A stretch of DNA of 64,000 nucleotides from Clitoria ternatea (taxonomy: Eukaryota; Streptophyta; Magnoliopsida; Fabales; Fabaceae), in assembly GCA_037962975.1 (NCBI GenBank), contig CM075674.1:41368501-41432500 (forward strand), given 5' to 3'. This document shows, piece after piece, positions 46,737 to 57,620 of this stretch. The first letter of the stretch is position 1, and each line of letters begins with the position of its first letter. The position numbers and the translations under genes are program-made. The notes beneath the pieces are model-generated. The model did not search any database. It had not been told where the DNA came from and saw nothing but the letters and a program-made list of their open reading frames with translations.

Positions 46737-47395
46737 ACGGCCTCCCCCACACCATCATTTCTGACAATGGTCGGTAATTCGCAGACAAGAACTTTATAGA
46801 GTTCTATGAGAACTTAGGCATCAAAAGGAAATTCTCTTCCATGGAACATCCGTAAACCAATGGTCAGGCAGAGGCAGCAAACAAGGTCATCCTCCAGCGA
46901 CTCAAGAAACGACTCAGGAAAGCTAAGGGCCGGTGGGCAGAAGAGCTACACGGAATCCTCTGGGCCTACCACACCACTCCATATTCTTCCACCCATGAGA
47001 CTCTGTTCTGACTCACTTATGGTGCTGATGCCATGATACCCGTTGAATTGGGAGAACTCACTCTCCGACGCCTTGCTTACGATGAAGAAGAAAACGATGC
47101 CAAAAGGAAAGAAGACCTTGACCTCAGTCTAGAGGAACGAGATATCGTCTATGTCAAAATCCAGGCGGCCAAGCACAGATCCGCTCAGAAATGGAGTTCT
47201 CTCCTCCGACCCAGATCGCTCCGAACAGGTGATCTTATCCTACACACTGCAGACAACAATAGGAAGGCACGAGAAGATAGAAAACTCATACCCTCTTGGG
47301 AGGGCCCGTACCAAGTCAAGGAGGTGCTCAGAAAGGGCGCATACCGTTTAGAAGAACTGTCAGGGAAGGAATTACCTAGAACCTAGAATGGGACT
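46737..47395 (+). pseudogene. Tat integrase, C-terminal part
   Basis: Continues the integrase broken at 37681: GLPHTIISDNGR (second Asp), then FIEFYENLGIKRKFSS and TNGQAEAANKVILQRLKKRL (Glu), WAYHTTPYSSTHETLF and LTYGADAMIPVELG. The open tail 47033-47386 covers the GPY-like module (LIPSWEGPYQVKEVLRKGAYRLEEL). TAG replaces Trp in the usual RTWN motif at the end. Stops also fall near 46773, 46857 and 47010. The 4.3-kb solo LTR follows within the last dozen codons. Confidence 0.88.
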
Positions 47396-48384
47396 TGTAA
47401 CACCCCAGTTTTCCGGACTCGAATCCTGATGTAATCAAGATAATAATTAAGAAAAATACGAGTAAATTTTTCACGTTCGAAATAGTTTCTAAACACCATC
47501 TCGACTATATCAAGACCCAAAACCACAGAAAACCGAAGAGTAAGATTTATCAACATATGACTGGATCAACAACTAATTCGCCTATAACGGTATACAAAAA
47601 TAGTAGAGTTTACAGCGGAAGAAGAATGTGTATACCGGGCATACGCCTAGTCCCATATATGACGATATGAGAAAAGGCTCGGCAAAGCATTCAATCATCT
47701 AACATAAACCTATTAGGTCATAACCTATTCATGCACTTACAACAGTCACATGCATTGCCAAAGATATAAATATAAATATGCATATATATCCGGGGTCATG
47801 CCCAAACTATCACCACTACCCATATCTCATAATTGGCCTACTTATTCACCTATTGGTATTAATCTAAACACCATTATTCAATGTATATATTGTCCAAGTT
47901 CAATTCCTCAAGTACTCTCCAAATCATCACTTACATACTAAATACATATATTCGCCATTCATGCATTCACGATTATCTTATACATGACCAAAATCACTAA
48001 ATCATCAATATCATCATATACAATTTATTCTTTACATTAAAATTCATAAATGATGCCGGCCAAGACACTTCCACTAACACTATTTACCTTTACCAAAGCA
48101 TCAATTTAAAATCCGAACTTATCCCATGCATGGCAACCTGCATCACACTGCTAAAAAGGAAACCACATGGGAGAGTGAGTTATACATTCAAAATGACGAA
48201 TATGAATATATTGTGATTAAGTGTACATGCATTCATTCATCATGTGTGCTTTGCTATAAAATCATCAATTTATCATTCAGTCATCATCACATTTATATAA
48301 TAGGCATGCAAGCCTCATGAAACGCAGTTCACAACATAAGCAAACACAAGCACATACATAAATTCATTAAATCTTTACTCAATT

Positions 48385-48905
48385 CCTCCTCGCAAGGGGT
48401 TTCTCATCTCTCGTGGTCATCCCATCGCAAATGGCATGCACCTATGGCTAATGCATATGTCAACTGTTTAATAATGCATATGCACGGATCCGATTTCATT
48501 TCATCAGGTGATCGCAACCACCATAATCATTCATTCATTCTCATTGGTTTCCCGCCTCGCAAGGGGTACTCCCTCTAGCAGCCTTGCAAGGTGCTTTCTC
48601 ATGATCGCAACCACGTTCAACAATTCATATAGGTTTCCCGCCTCGTAAGGGGTACTCTCGCCTCGTGATTGCAACCACGGGCATAATAGGAACTCACAAG
48701 CCCTTTTTCATTTCAATTACCAGGTGATCGCAACCACTGGCTCAATATCATATTATCATCAAGTTGGTTTCCCGCCTCGCAAGGGGTACTCCCTTTATAG
48801 AATCCCGCAGGATCTCTCATCATTGTGATCGCAACCACATTTCAATGTTATGCCATGCCATGAATGCAAGATACAATAATGCATATGCTAGTCAACCTCG
48901 CAAGG
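48385..48905. repeat. Dispersed repeats CGCCTCGCAAGGGGTACTC and GATCGCAACCAC in the solo LTR
   Basis: At least three near copies of the first word (about 48550, 48640, 48772) and five of the second or close variants, alternating at about 60-100 bp spacing. Confidence 0.8.
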
Positions 48906-49284
48906 ATATCTCACCCTCTCAATTAGGGATATATTTTAATTTGGCATTTTAAATCAATAATATACAATTATGTACCAAGCCCCTCAAGGCATTATATTCA
49001 CATACTTGGCATACATCTCAACATACCCCATACATATATTTCATATCATACAGGCAAGTCTATACTTGCAATCGGCCACAATAGCATCACAACATATTTA
49101 TCATACATTAACTTTCATCATTATCACCACATAGAATCGTCCAAGGGTATACCTCGAATCCCCATCATCAAAGTCTCATTATCATTCTTTCATATTCCAT
49201 TCTAGGTGGTAACATTTATGTTTTTCATTACATATCATGAGCATGGACAAACTATCCTAACGTTTTAATTCATGCCAATGTCTA

Positions 49285-49715
49285 TTCCAAACTCGCTCGG
49301 GTGTAATCACGCTAGTGTCTATTCCACTCTTGCTCGCTCAAGTGAGACATCCACTCGCTTGAGCGAGGTTCCCACAGAAGCTCTCATCACGCATATGCGC
49401 TTAAGCAAAGAAGAGGGGAAGCATCAGGTGCCAATCTCGCTTAAGCGAGATTTCACCAGTGCCTCAAACATGCTCGCTCACTCGGGCGAGGCTCCACCAA
49501 ATTTTGTCACTCGCCCAAGCAAGGTCCATCCAGAATCCCATCTACATCACGCTTACTCAAGCGCGGCCACTTCCACTTGAGCGACGATCTTCCAGTAACC
49601 GACTCTTCCAGGTTATACGCGTCTCGCTCGAGCGAGATACTCACTCGCCTGAGCAAGTTCAGGCCAGAGGCCATGTAGCCAACATAGGGGATTCTCGCTT
49701 GAGCGAGAATACCAG
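49285..49715. repeat. CTCGCT-NN-AGCGAG motif array in the solo LTR
   Basis: Examples are TCTCGCTTAAGCGAGA (about 49435), TCTCGCTCGAGCGAGA (about 49622) and TCTCGCTTGAGCGAGA (about 49694), plus many half or altered sites. The half-site CGCT/AGCG is the same as in Athila-1 although the LTRs are unrelated. Confidence 0.82.
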
Positions 49716-51867
49716 ACCATACGCAGAAAGCATGGGAAATTCACAACTCAACATGCGAAAACTCACCCTAAGCAAAATTGATTAAAGTTGATACATCACA
49801 TACATCATATTAGGCATTTAAAACTTGTCTCAAACCTTCATACTCAATAATATTCATTCCTATTCATTAATCATGTTAAAATTAAACTTATTATCTTCAC
49901 ATATGTATATATATATATTTCTATAACATTCATCACATGCTCTCATACACCATCCTTAATAATTACCGATTATCATTCACATATTTCAATATCTACATGG
50001 CAAGGCAAGCATGAGTACTAAACACATACAATAATCACTATCAATGTACTCATGCAATTTGAATGTAAACTCCTCTCCTACCTCGAGGGAAGAGTCGCAA
50101 CCAAATGCACGCTCCGAATGCTCCGCCACATAATCCAGAACACAACCTATATATCACATACATATGCATTCATACAATCAATAACCATCTCAAGGCATTC
50201 CTTATAAATTCTAAATAATGACTTACATATTGTAAGGCTTATGAACAAGTTCTAAACTTGTCAAAACACCGATTTATGCCATTTTGTTAGGCTTCGGGAA
50301 TTCCTTTCCCAAAACCAAGATCCTCTAGATCTTAAAGGGCCAACTACACCCATCAACAACCACGTCATATCCCTTATTCATAATGCACTCAATCATCATA
50401 TGAATCATCCATTTGCCATCCTTATCACTCAAAATTCAACATAGCTCTCTTATCCTCCAATAACCATAATTAATGAATCAAATTCAAATGGCACACCAAA
50501 ATGGTCTAAAACTTCATCAAGCCAGAATCTTATCACACCAATCCCTCACATTCCATATTCATAATAACACCTATCTATAGGTTTCACCATCAATGATCCT
50601 CTATCATTTTAAGCAACATTCAACCTTAAATATCATCTATTCATATTCAATTCAACCTCCCAAGTTACAATATATCCATTTTCCCAAATCCTTAGGGCTA
50701 GGGTTTCATGAGAACCTAACAACCATTATCAATATTCATCAACCATCATCAATGGCTATCTCTCATCATTAACATCATTCTCTAACATCATTAAACATAC
50801 GATCTACTTATATTTTACACTTCCCCCGATTATTAAAGCTAGGGTTTCACTAAAAACCCATCACCATCATAAATGCTCATCAATTTTCCACCTATCCAAG
50901 TATTAATTTCGTGTACCCCATTAAAGGCTCCTAAAACTTACATTTAAAACCACCCCACCTTAGGGTTTTCATGTTTAATGCTTCTCCCAATAACCCTTAC
51001 ACATTTAATGCTCACTTAAACATTAAAAACCCAAAACCTAAGGCATAAGCTCAAAGAAAAAGGAGAGAAACTTACCTCCACCAATACATAACAATGAGAT
51101 TTAAAAGGGGGAAGGAGGGTGATGAAAATTTAAGAGAAGGGGAAGGGAGAACTTCAATCAACTAATCTCCTTCAAGCTTGAGGGAAAAATGAAAATGGCA
51201 AGGGGAAGAAGACACACCACACAAGGGTTTTAGAGAGGAGAAAAGATGAAGAGAGAATGAGGAAGAAGAAGAAAAAAGTGTTTGCCCAAAGAGAGTAGAG
51301 AGCTAACGTGAAAGTGAAGAGAGGAAAAGAGAGTTTGTATTTTAATGTTTGGCTTCTCATTAAAATTTCACCATTTTATGACAACAGGATCTCTATTCGG
51401 GCTTAATACATTATCTAAAAAATATTCCGAATATATATTTGGACTTCCAATAACATTCTTATCAGCCCTGACCAACAGCATCTCAATCGGAGATACTTAG
51501 TCCGACACCCATATTCTAATCGGGTATAATTTTAACTCTTAAATACTCAAAAATTTATAATTAGTCCTCATAAATCTCAATTTAATTATTCTAACATTTT
51601 TGAGACACTCACTAATCTATTTATAATTATTTATTATTTATCCCTTCTATTTAATTATTTTTATAAAATCCAGGATGTTACACGACTCATTTAAAGTTTT
51701 ATTATAATTAATCATCTTTTGTACACTTGGGCGCTCTTTTTCCTACCTGAGGGGTTTTTCCCACTGGGCTTTTCCCTCGGGAGGTTTTAATGAGGCCCCC
51801 CTTCCATTTCTCAATAAAGACTTTTATGTTTTTCAGTAAAGACAAAATCCACAATGAAAAAAATCTT

Positions 51868-52445
51868 GAGCGCGGAATTAATCTGTCGGCATACGATCTT
51901 GAAGGCTTGAACTCATTCAAGTTAAGCCCGAGCGCGGAATCAATCCCTCGGTATACGATCTTGAAGTCTTGAACTCATTCAAGTTAAGCCCGAGCGTGGA
52001 ATCAATCCCTCGGCATACGATCTTGAAGGCTTGAACTCATTCAAGTTAAGCTCGAGCGCGGAATCGATCCCTCGCCATACGATCTTGAAGGCTTGAACTC
52101 ATTCAAGTTAAGCCCGAGCACGGAATTAATCCCTCGGTATACGATCTTGAAGGCTTAAATTCGTTTAAGTAAAACCTGAGGTCGGAATCAATCCCTCGGC
52201 ACACGATCTGAAGGCTTGAATCTGTTCAAGTGTTATGAAAAGTCCAAGGTCAGAATCGATCCCTCAGCACACAATTTAAAGTCTTGAATCTGTTCAAGTA
52301 TTACGAAAAGTCTAAGGTCGGAATCGATCCCTCGGCACATGACCTGAAGGCTTGAATCCATTCAAGTATCATGAGTAGTCCGAGCACGGAGTCGATCCCT
52401 CAGCACATACGTTGTGAAAACCTGAAAGCTGTTTAAGTACTAAAG
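51868..52445. repeat. 62- to 68-bp tandem repeat, about nine units
   Basis: Unit starts at 51868, 51930, 51992, 52054 and 52116 are exactly 62 bp apart. Later units (52178, 52246, 52314, 52382) are 68 bp. Each begins (C)GAGCRCGGAAT, has CCCTCGG and ATACGATCTTGAAGG, and ends in TTCAAGTTAAGC or a variant. Confidence 0.93.
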
Positions 52446-52670
52446 CCCGAGCATGAGCTCTCGATAATTTTAAAGACAAGCCCGAGCACGAGATCTTGGT
52501 AATTTTGAAGATAAGCCCGAGCACGAGCTCTCGACAATTTTGAAGACAGGCCCGAGCATGAGCTCTCGACAACTCTGAAGATAAGTCCGAGCACAAGCTA
52601 TCGACAACTCTGAAGATAAGCCCGAGCACGAACTCACGGTAATCTTAAAAATTAGCCCGAGCACGAATAG
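52446..52670. repeat. 35-bp tandem repeat, six units plus a partial
   Basis: CCCGAGCA starts at 52446, 52481, 52516, 52551, 52586 (TCCGAGCA), 52621 and 52656, an exact 35-bp period. Core is GAGCTCTCGACAA. The head matches the head of the 62-bp unit. A looser repeat of CTCATTCAGAGTCA (about 14-18 bp) follows at 52730-52890. Confidence 0.93.
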
Positions 52671-53544
52671 AACAAAGGGGCTCTAAGTGACGGAACTCCC
52701 CATGTTACAGGACTAAGCCCTACCTCACTCGGAACCCTCATTCGGAGTCACTCACTCGAAACCGCTCATTCAGAGTCAACTGCTTATTTGGAGTCATTTA
52801 CTCATTCAGAGTCACTTACTCGAAATCGCTCATTCAGAGTCAATCACTCATTCAGAGCTACTCATTCGAACTCACTTACTCAGAATCAACGATAATCTAC
52901 CAGTCAACGCCAGGGAAACCTCATTTGAGGGGTTGGTTCCAGTTCATGCTTACCCTAGAAGTAACTCGTTGATATAGAGAAACGAGGCATAGTCTACATC
53001 AAGTTATAAACCTCCACCAAGCAAATAGGAGGAACCACACTGGGTGAAAAACATCATCAGTAAAAGGGCATACCAACTTAAGAGTATATCATTTTGTATA
53101 TTATAGACAAATGTAACAAAGACACTCTTTTTCCTACTCGAGGGGTTTTTTCCCATTGGGTTTTCCCTGAGAGGTTTTAATGAGGCATGCCAAAATAGTA
53201 AAATATATTAACGTTGAATGTAATAGGGGCACTCTCTTTCCTGCTCGAGGGGTTCCCACTGGGTTTTCCCCCGAGAGGTTTTTACGAGGCCCACCACGAT
53301 AACAAATGAGACAAGTACGACTCAGCTTATTTCACGAAGAAACAGCAAAAGTTCAAGACCAGCTATCGTTTGGTATACAGCTACTCAGAATTTGTTACCT
53401 GATCCGCTCGGGCCTAATCACTCGACATCGGCTCATACACCCTCAAGACGAATCTTCGATCAACACCCAACATGAAGGTGTCTCACCTTGGCACTTAGTC
53501 ACTTCGCTTGGCTCTACGCCCAGAGCTCGTGACTAGGGGGCTCC

Positions 53545-53814
53545 TGTTCCCTCCCTGGTCAGAGGAGGCCTATGGTACCCCTCATCCTATTAATTTAGCA
53601 GATAATGATTCTCTATTATCCTATTAGAAGCGGTTAATATCTATTTCTGGACTTGGGCCTGGTTTCCCCCTTTTCTCCTTCACTTTACAAGTGTATAAAT
53701 ATGGCCTATAGGCTCACATTGTAACCTAAGTGACACACTATAGAGATTTAATGTACCTGACTCCTAGGAGTATTTTCCTAGGGTTTCATGTTTTCTTCTC
53801 TTAGTGTGAACACA
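53545..53814 (+). repeat. Tat element 3' LTR
   Basis: Starts TGTTCCCTCCCTGG right after the polypurine tract and ends near GTGTGAACACA (53804-53814). About 270 bp, short for the group. A TATA-like GTATAAATATGG lies at 53692-53703. The exact right edge and target duplication cannot be confirmed because the 5' LTR is off-window. Confidence 0.72.
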
Positions 53815-54501
53815 TATAAATATATTAGTAGAAAAGATTTTTATATATGTGGCAAAATGTTTAAGTATTTAAATAAATATTTACAAAATAAAATATCAAA
53901 ATACATTTTTATATGAAAATCTATATAATTAAATGCTTTTTATATTCTAATGTAAAATATATTTGGGTTTAATTAACAAATGTCCAAAAAGTATTATTGA
54001 AGGAAGGAAAAGTAGAACTTTTCTATCGAAAAATATACAGGGATTGCTAAAAAATAAGGGTTGGTAAATTTTAATGATGTTCTTATTTATTAGGGAAAGC
54101 TCCTTAACCTAAAAGAATTTAATGATTTTTATATTTACATTTGTCTTGAAAATGTCAAAATTAACATTAAATTATGTTTGAATTAAAAGTCTTTTATAAA
54201 AATCAATGTAATTAATATATTCTTTTAGTACGTAACTTTTAGTTTGAAATGTCTTATAAATAAAACTAGATAAAAGGTTTCATTAATCATTATTATAATT
54301 ATATGTTTATTTATTTATTTAAATAAACGGTCTTTGAAGTTAAAAAAGAAAACCTTTTTAACTTTTCCAAATCTGTGGATAACTTTTTTAACTTCACCAA
54401 ACCAAATCCAGATTGAATATTCCTATAAAATCCATCATTTCTATATGTAACATCACTCATTCACATTCCATTGCCTCTTTCCCAAAGCCCTTATTCTAGA
54501 T
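53815..54501. other. Host intergenic DNA upstream of the MADS gene
   Basis: Very AT-rich, no gene or repeat recognised. A TATA box (CTATAAAAT) at 54423-54431 lies about 75 bases before the MADS start codon and would place transcription start near 54455. Confidence 0.6.
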
Positions 54502-55299
54502 ATGTCATCTACAAACAACAACGTTATTGTTGCTGTTGAGAAAAGGAAAGGTAGAAAAAAGACAGCGAACAAGAAAATTAAAAATGAGCAAAACCTCCTT
54601 GTCACTTTCTCAAAGTGTCGTAGTGGGATCTTCAAGGAAGGGAGTGAGCTTTGCACCTTTTGCAACACCGACGTGGCCATTGTTGTGTTCTCACCAGCAG
54701 GGAAAAATATGTTTTCCTTTGGAAGTCCCAGCGTTTATGATGTGTTGCACCACTACGTGCGGCAACTCCCACCTTTGATCCAAAACGCAAACGCTCAGTA
54801 AAGCGTTCAAGTGGGTCAAAGGGTGGACAATGAGCATGCCCTCAATATGCAGCTCACTCGTATCTCTAATCAGCTTGAAGCTGAAAAGATACGAAACAAG
54901 GAACTGGGCGGTCTGGAAAAGATAGCCCAAACTCAATTTTGGTGGGCTTCTCCTATAGAAACCATGAATTTGAACCAACTCAATCTCTTTAAGTCCAGTT
55001 TACAAAAGCTGAAAAAATATGTCCTTGATGATCTTTATAAACTCTTCATTTGTGGTGTTATTAATTGCAACACTAATAATTATAATTATAATTATAATAA
55101 CTCACTCGACTTTCTTCCTGCAGTCTTCTCTTCTAATTTTGTTGTAGGAAGTTCATCTTCTAATCATACAAACAGTCTTGCTACGCCTCAGCAACCTACG
55201 ATGGGAAATGGTGTGCTTGATGGAAGCGTGATGGATGACCCTCTCCATAACAATGTTGGAGGATATGGTACTGCCCGTGGTGGTACTGGTGGACTCTAA
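54502..55299 (+). pseudogene. Type I (M-alpha) MADS-box gene, AGL62-like, with premature stop
   Basis: A single-exon reading of 265 codons plus stop, with one in-frame TAA at 54799-54801. Residues about 17-75 form a MADS domain: KKIKNEQNLLVTFSKCRSGI, FKEGSELCTFCNTDVAIVVF and SPAGKNMFSFGSP. The usual TFSKRR...LFKKASEL is TFSKCR...IFKEGSEL, so two normally basic positions in the DNA-binding helix are changed. After the stop the same frame continues with a typical AGL62-type C-terminal part: NMQLTRISNQLEAEK coiled coil, FWWASPIETMNLNQL, LQKLKKYV, and an Asn/Tyr repeat (NTNNYNYNYNN). AGL62-like proteins act in the nucleus in female gametophyte and endosperm control. A TATA box (54423) and AATAAA (55403-55408) are present. 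Either a pseudogene or a MADS-only 99-residue protein. Confidence 0.85.
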
Positions 55300-55892
55300 T
55301 CCATGTGAAGAGGAGTTGTTAGTCGGTACCTTTAGAAAAGTAATGTCGAATTACTTCATTTGAAATATAACATTTTTCCAATTAAAAGATGATACAGAAG
55401 TGAATAAATACAAAATGAGCAGCATTTTTTCCTTTTATATCTCTAACCGAATAAAACGAATAAGAATTACTAAATAAAAAGTAGCTGATCACTACAATGT
55501 TCAGCCTAATTATTTTGTAAGATGTTTTTCATAATCTGTTTGAATAGAAAAATGAGAACATCTGTCAAGTGTCTTTATTTTTCATGTCGAAGGTGTTAAG
55601 CTTGAAGAAAAAAGTATTTTTTCAATGATTATAATTTTTCAAACACATCTTGAAAAAAGGACTTAAAGAACAATTAGTAAATCTGTAATATATATTGATA
55701 TAAGATATATATTTAAAATTTAAATGGCATGTCAACTTGTGAAAAACATTTTTTTTACTATTTTATATAACTAGAGAAAGCATTGTGTGACAGAGTCAAT
55801 AGCATTAGGTAAAACCCAAAAACATAATTTAATAACAAATAGAAAAAGGTAAACCCAAAAACATAATTTAATAACAACACCACATTGCTTAC
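55300..55892. other. Host DNA 3' of the MADS gene
   Basis: AT-rich with an AATAAA at 55403. A 20-bp segment AAACCCAAAAACATAATTTA occurs twice (about 55813 and 55853), separated by 40 bp. Otherwise nothing recognised. Confidence 0.5.
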
Positions 55893-55961
55893 TAATGCTT
55901 CTTTAAAGAGAACTGAATCAGACTGACTCAAAGTCAGCTCAGCCACTTTGTCAAAATACAG
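55893..55961 (-). other. Exon-like segment, unidentified
   Basis: Flanked by TTTATTACAG and GTAAGC on the minus strand, 69 bases in one open phase, reading LYFDKVAELTLSQSDSVLFK and then EAL. Splice borders and composition look like an exon, but I do not recognise the protein. It lies downstream, in transcription sense, of the exon-like segment at 56316-56407. Confidence 0.3.
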
Positions 55962-56315
55962 CTGTAATAAATGATAAAACTAATGAAAATGAACTACAAG
56001 TAACGGGTCTTGGACTCTAGGTATGATACCCAAAGGGTACAGGGATGATGATCAAAGTTGCTATTATAGGTACATGTATAGGTAATTTTCCAAAACACAG
56101 GTATGAGTATGAGTATTATAATACTCTACCAAAACCAACACGGGTGGCATGCCTACATAAAATATTTCATGATAGTTTATCATGTTCAATTCGCAATGGA
56201 AAGTGCTATAAATATGTAGCTTGGACAAATCCATGGGCTAAACAAAAAACTTATATATGCCAATGCAAAAATAAAGAAACTTCTTTGTTACATCTTTCTT
56301 AAACAAATAAATTAC

Positions 56316-56407
56316 CTTAAGTCCTTCTATAGAATTTATGTCAAGATACGGAGCAAGTTCTTCGGCTGTAACAACACCATCATTAGATGCTATGTATTGC
56401 CCAATTT
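56316..56407 (-). pseudogene. Exon fragment resembling an Iojap-related chloroplast protein (At5g03900 type)
   Basis: The minus strand reads IGQYIASNDGVVTAEEL and APYLD, then INSIEGLK and a GTAAT donor. I recall the phrase GVVTAEELAPYLD from plant Iojap-related proteins; this rests on memory and needs a search. The 5' border has no AG acceptor next to it (it reads CATGTAC then AAATTGGG), which suggests a damaged exon. No following exon of that gene is obvious before the MADS gene. Most likely a gene remnant or captured fragment. Confidence 0.35.
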
Positions 56408-56856
56408 GTACATGAGATGAGTAAAACAAAACAATCAGAGGAAATAAACATGCTAAGATAATGGGAAGTTAAATAAAAAATTAAACATGCACAACATTTT
56501 GATAGTTTGACAAGGGACATAATTAATAAATAAAGTGGAAAATGGCACCAAAAATGAAACAAGTATTCTCCTGCGGCCTGTCAAAGTCAGGGTCATACAA
56601 TACAACAACCATACTCAACAACTCCAGTTACAAAAATCATCAACAAGTGTTGGCATGTTAATTCAATACCTTAGCCTTTTCATAAGCCAAATCATACCAA
56701 GAAAAAAAGTCCAGAAAACTAACAAACAGGAATTTTCCTACCATAGACTGGTCTGGTTGAGGTGATCCAAAACTAACTAAATAAGCAGCATATATGTAGA
56801 TTTAATGTTATAACAGTAAGCATTTTTTGTGAATTATAATCATAACCATAGCATAC
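56408..56856. other. Host DNA next to CACTA-2
   Basis: AT-rich, no gene recognised. The triplet TAC (56854-56856) precedes the CACTA-2 end and is the expected target duplication; its partner is off-window. Confidence 0.45.
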
Positions 56857-57362
56857 CACTAGTGGAAAAAAAGGATATAATCACGGTTAAAAAAGGCCTT
56901 TATTCACGGTTAAAGAACCGTGGTTGTTGAAGCCGTGGTAGTAGATGATGGTCTTTAACCACGGTTAACAACCGTGGTAATAAATCACATCTAACCACGG
57001 TTAAGAACAACTGTGAATATAACTTAATATTTATATTCACGGTTATCGAGAATAACCGTGGATATAGATACATTTTATCCACGGTTGTCCATCAAAACCG
57101 TGAATATAAGTAGTTTGTAACTGAAACTAAACCATACTTATATTCACGGTTATAATGGACAACCGTGGATATAGATACATTTTATCCACGGTTGTCCATC
57201 ATAACCGTGAATATAAGTATGGTTTAGTTTCAGTTACAAACTACTTATATTCACGGTTGTGATGGACAACCGTGGATAAAATGTATCTATATCCACGGTT
57301 ATGGTAGTAATCGTGGAAAAATCTTGTCTTTATTCACGGTTGTTACCATAACCGTGAATAAA
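56857..57362. repeat. CACTA-2 terminus and subterminal array, including a 251-bp palindrome
   Basis: Repeated ACCGTGAATATA and CCGTGGATATA units in both orientations. Positions 57052-57302 form a near-perfect palindrome (pairing positions sum to 114354) with about a 10-base loop near 57172-57182 and only a few mismatches, for example 57154/57200. Confidence 0.9.
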
Positions 57363-57620
57363 TGCTGAGGTTTTTTTTTTAATATGCATTCTGTTTTATC
57401 GTTGCCCAACCCTGCATTCAGACAAACCAGTACAATATACAGTATGCCACAGCAACACTATGACGAAAGAATCGTATGTATATATATAACAATTTATTTT
57501 CTATATCAATTCATAACAACCTAAAAAATGAAAGTATATACAATTAAGTTGAATGTAATCTAATAAAAGTAAACCCTAAATCCTACTAGATACATATATA
57601 AAAGAATAAAGATCCTATAT

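Larger units (their letters stand above)
47396..51682. repeat. Solo LTR, 4287 bp, TGTAACACC...GGATGTTACA type
   Basis: Ends TGTAACACCCC (47396) and ATGTTACA (51682) are inverted-repeat LTR termini. Flanks GGACT (47391-47395) and CGACT (51683-51687) form a 5-bp duplication with one change. No internal region or second LTR is present, so it is best read as a solo LTR. LTRs of this length and end type occur in chromovirus (Tekay/Del) elements, but lineage assignment is inference. Inside: GATCGCAACCAC/CCTCGCAAGGGG repeats, an inverted-motif array, and otherwise no gene. Strand cannot be set. Confidence 0.8.
51683..53544 (+). other. Tat element 3' UTR
   Basis: After the last integrase codons (THLKFYY near 51690) there is no gene. 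Three copies of a block with CACTCTTTTTCCTAC-like start, GGGGTTTTTCCCA and GAGGTTTTAATGAGGC lie at about 51722-51796, 53123-53188 and 53229-53293. Three grades of tandem repeat fill the middle. It ends with a polypurine tract at 53531-53544 (GACTAGGGGGCTCC). Confidence 0.8.

Noticed and set aside
48385..48905. Regularly alternating repeats that look like an array with spacers
   Set aside because: Spacing is uneven, copies diverge, and the stretch lies inside an LTR.
49272..49785. Open frames in the solo LTR
   Set aside because: They arise from the CTCGCT-NN-AGCGAG array, which avoids stops in some frames.
52369..52664. Two overlapping Leu/Ser/Arg-rich frames
   Set aside because: Translation of the 35-bp tandem repeat; the period is close to a multiple of three, giving repeat peptides without meaning.
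51868..52670. CRISPR-like array
   Set aside because: Repeats are head-to-tail with no unique spacers, in a plant retroelement 3' UTR.
56045..56302. 85-codon plus-strand frame beginning MMIKVAIIGT
   Set aside because: No recognisable domain, overlaps the opposite-strand exon-like segment, and composition is like the AT-rich flank.
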